From Smittium mucronatum (lineage: Eukaryota; Kickxellomycota; Harpellomycetes; Harpellales; Legeriomycetaceae), in NCBI GenBank assembly GCA_001953115.1, contig LSSL01000234.1, forward strand, positions 1-22,837: a stretch of 22,837 bases of DNA. Direction: 5' to 3'. The notes under the pieces were generated by a model. The model had not been told where the DNA came from and made no database searches. It saw only the letters and a list, made by a program, of their open reading frames with translations. Position numbers and translations under genes: made by a program. This document shows positions 20,508 to 22,837 of this stretch, piece by piece (positions within the stretch are counted from its first letter, which is position 1; every line of letters begins with the position of its first letter).

Positions 20508-22060
20508 CATTAATATATGAAAATATCGGTTAAAATTTTTTTTTCTTATTTATTATTAATTTTTTGATTTTTTATTGGTATAAATAATTACTCAATCCAA
20601 TAATAACACTTTTGAAATTTTCATCAAAAAAGATAACCCCAAAATCTAAAAAAAAGGGTCTATTACAATGAAAAAAGCATCTATTGATATGAAAACCCCT
20701 GTATAATGATTTTTAAATTTTGAATCAAATCGGTTCAAAATTTACAAATTGGGATTTAAAATAAGCTGATTAAAAATTGAATTTTTATTATTATTTATTT
20801 ATAGAAAAAATGATAAGCATAAGTTATTTTATTGTTTTTAACTAGAGCCTAAAAGTCTAATTCCCAAAGACTATATGAAGAAGACTCCTACTAAAACAAA
20901 AATTTGATTTGAATACGTTTCAAAATAATTTTTGTTCATCTGAAATAATTATTCTGCACCTATTTCTTAATAGAGGATTGGAATAAGTAACTTGACTTTT
21001 ATCGGAAAATATTCTTGATTATAATTTTTTTAAAAAAACTATCTATATCTTCTATTAATAAATTTATGGGGCTAACTATATAAATAAAAATGATATAAAG
21101 ACTAAAAAAATTTAATTTTTATTTATTTATTTCTATCAAACACTTTGCTTTTAGGTTTAGAATTTCTGACTAATAAATTTGTAAGATATACACAAACTTC
21201 ATGATTATATTGATGTAGCTCTAATAAAGTCTCATTTTATTTCTTGTTGCACACAGCAATTACTTTTAATGACTAGATAAATTTAAGTGTCCAAATAAAA
21301 CCTTCAAAATTTTATTTTGTAAAGATTTAATTGGTGTAATAAACTCCATATTTTTGTCTATTGAAGTATTTTTTATAAATTTTATGGAAATTAATATAAA
21401 TTCATTATAATTCATTAAATTTTATGATTTGAAAAAAAGAATTCGTAAAGAATAAAACGAATTTAATTGAAAAATTTTCTCTTATTTGAAAATAGGACTT
21501 ACTTTCAAATGAATCTAAACTATTCAATAAACCACGTTTAATGCAAAATAAACTTATCATAGCATTTTTGGTGTAATACTAAAAATATAACCAATTATTT
21601 TGGCGCTTTTCATAACATTTGAAATAATTGGATAAATTTCGTTTTATTTTAAATTATATCCATAGTTGAGTCTTTAATTACTTTAAATGCATTATTGATC
21701 TGGTATTCTATTATTTTTAAATTGATTCAATTAGCTCCGAATTGGCGGATTTTGATCAAAATGTGCTGTTTTTATAAATTTATCGTAAAAAATCTTTGTA
21801 TAAATGGGAGATTTTTTTTCAAATCAGACATTATTCTAAAAATATTACTGAATAAATTGATATACTGATTTTACCTTTTTATTGAATTTCTAAATTAAGA
21901 AATCTTTAATGCTGTTTCCAAGACAGGAAATTTATGAATAATTTTGAATATTAAAAAAACCAATGGTTTTTAAAAGTATTAATTTTCCATGTCCAATAAT
22001 ATGTGTGTTTTCTTTGAGCTTAAATAAATATAAAAATACAGCAAAAAAATATAGCATTTT
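20508..22060. other. AT-rich desert, nothing recognised
   Basis: There are no frames with balanced codon use and no RNA signatures. Confidence 0.6.
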
Positions 22061-22260
22061 CAGAAAAAAATGAGCACTTAAATTTAGAAAAAAACATTTT
22101 ATACAAAAAAGCTGATAATTTTATAACCATTGGATGAATATTTTTCAATCCAATGGTAGATCAATTTAAAAAAAAAGATTTTCATTTTTTAATTGATCAT
22201 TTTCTAATTGAAAAAACGAACATTTTTTATCCCGAAAAGTGCTCACTTTTCAATTTCTGA
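22061..22260. repeat. Nested inverted-repeat (foldback) element, about 200 bp
   Basis: The outer arms are TGAGCACTT (22071-22079) and AAGTGCTCA (22237-22245), within a longer imperfect match from CAGAAA at 22061 to TTTCTG at 22260. Inside are two strong hairpins. ACCATTGGAT (22126-22135) pairs with ATCCAATGGT (22148-22157). GATCAATTTAAAAAA (from 22159) pairs with TTTTTTAATTGATC (ending 22198). It has no open frame. It may be a MITE, or a structured 3' flank of the minus-strand gene that ends at 22418. Confidence 0.55.
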
Positions 22261-22286
22261 TGATCATTTTTCAATTAAAAACGATA

Positions 22287-22309
22287 TTTTAAAAGCGTTA
22301 CTTTTAAAA
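22287..22309. repeat. Perfect 9-bp hairpin downstream of the partial minus-strand gene
   Basis: TTTTAAAAG, a 5-nt loop, then CTTTTAAAA. It lies about 110 bp beyond the stop codon of the minus-strand open frame. Confidence 0.6.
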
Positions 22310-22417
22310 CTTAATTTTGGAAATTTATAGAACTTAAAATCCGATAAAACATAATATATAATTCATATTCATTGACAAACATATAAATGTAAAATATAAA
22401 ATCCGAATATGATATAA

Positions 22418-22837
22418 CTATTGTAAATTGTCGGAAGCGGATTCCTTATACCAGTTAGACTGGTACAAATCTTCGCTTCGAAACTGTTGTTGTGTAGCCA
22501 AAGATGAGGCAACGCTAGGCATACTATCACTAGTACGCCTATCGCCCTCATCCAGCAGAGACCTTAGGGCAGGTATTATTTCCCTACTCCGCCTATCTAC
22601 ACTTCGCCCGTTGCTCCCTGCACTTACAACGCTAAGCGTTTGTACAGCCCCCACGGTAGTAATAATAGGCGAGAACCTTACCGGGGGTTTGGGATCAGCA
22701 CTTAACGAAAGACCCAATAACGAAGACACTAAGTCTTCCATTATCGGTTCTCCCGCTAAGTTAACTGCTGGGTCTAAGTCGTCGCCCAGCGCAGCAACTT
22801 CAGACAGAGAAGATACCGAAGTATTACTATCTCTATC
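22418..22837 (-). CDS. 3' end of a Ser-rich protein-coding region, truncated by window edge
   Basis: A minus-strand frame is open from the window edge to a TAG at 22418-22420, showing 139 residues. The first visible Met is at 22741, but the frame continues open for 32 codons upstream of it, so the true start is probably outside. G+C is near 50%, in sharp contrast to the AT-rich DNA that begins right at the stop codon, which suits a coding region ending there. The protein lacks Cys, is rich in Ser, Asp, Arg and Leu, and has short hydrophobic turns such as LVSSLLGLSLS and a basic patch SVDRRSRE. I see no membrane segment or known domain, and it looks mostly disordered. A regulatory protein or the N-terminal, gag-like part of a retroelement are possible, but I do not recognise it. 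A nested ATG-initiated frame at 22369-22551 is taken as a shadow. Confidence 0.6.
   Translation of the reverse strand, partial: DRDSNTSVSSLSEVAALGDDLDPAVNLAGEPIMEDLVSSLLGLSLSADPKPPVRFSPIITTVGAVQTLSVVSAGSNGRSVDRRSREIIPALRSLLDEGDRRTSDSMPSVASSLATQQQFRSEDLYQSNWYKESASDNLQ

Overview
The window is eukaryotic. It is very AT-rich noncoding DNA (roughly 20-25% G+C by eye) carrying a few islands of more balanced composition. The best gene is an intronless nucleotide-sugar transporter. Its closest remembered match is the fission-yeast UDP-galactose transporter Gms1, and it has a perfect Kozak-type start. Together with a Mutator-like (MULE) relic, a candidate piggyBac-type MITE and a polyadenylated retrocopy, this fits a repeat-rich nuclear genome. 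An AT-rich fungus, possibly an early-diverging lineage, is my guess, but another opisthokont cannot be excluded. I see no prokaryotic signals such as ribosome binding sites, operons or CRISPR.

Layout. 1-2.7 kb: AT-rich DNA with a possible old transposon end near 1717. 2.72-4.36 kb, minus strand: a heavily decayed MULE transposase that can be followed across several frames, from an N-terminal FLYWCH-like zinc finger through a DDE core to a C-terminal SWIM-like zinc finger. 5.27-5.44 kb: a 178-bp piggyBac-like MITE. 5.68-7.6 kb: a moderately GC-richer upstream zone with an orphan open frame, an inverted-repeat element enclosing a fragment identical to the 5' hairpin of U2 snRNA, and a degenerate tandem repeat. 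7.62-8.82 kb, plus strand: the UDP-sugar transporter. 8.8-10.8 kb: AT-rich DNA with foldbacks. 10.83-11.36 kb: a GC-rich island that looks like a 191-bp insertion inside an older element. 11.4-22.0 kb: an AT-rich desert with microsatellites, one short poly(A)-tailed retrocopy at 18.2 kb flanked by a target-site duplication, and a change of A/T strand bias near 17.3 kb. 22.06-22.31 kb: nested hairpins. 22.42-22.84 kb, minus strand: the 3' end of a Ser-rich coding region that runs off the window.

Only the transporter can be given a cellular role: importing nucleotide sugar into the Golgi lumen for glycosylation. Most of the other recognisable content is mobile-element debris. I found no multi-gene system. 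The most informative items are the reconstructed MULE relic and several small elements recognisable by their termini. All calls were made by reading the sequence, without database searches.
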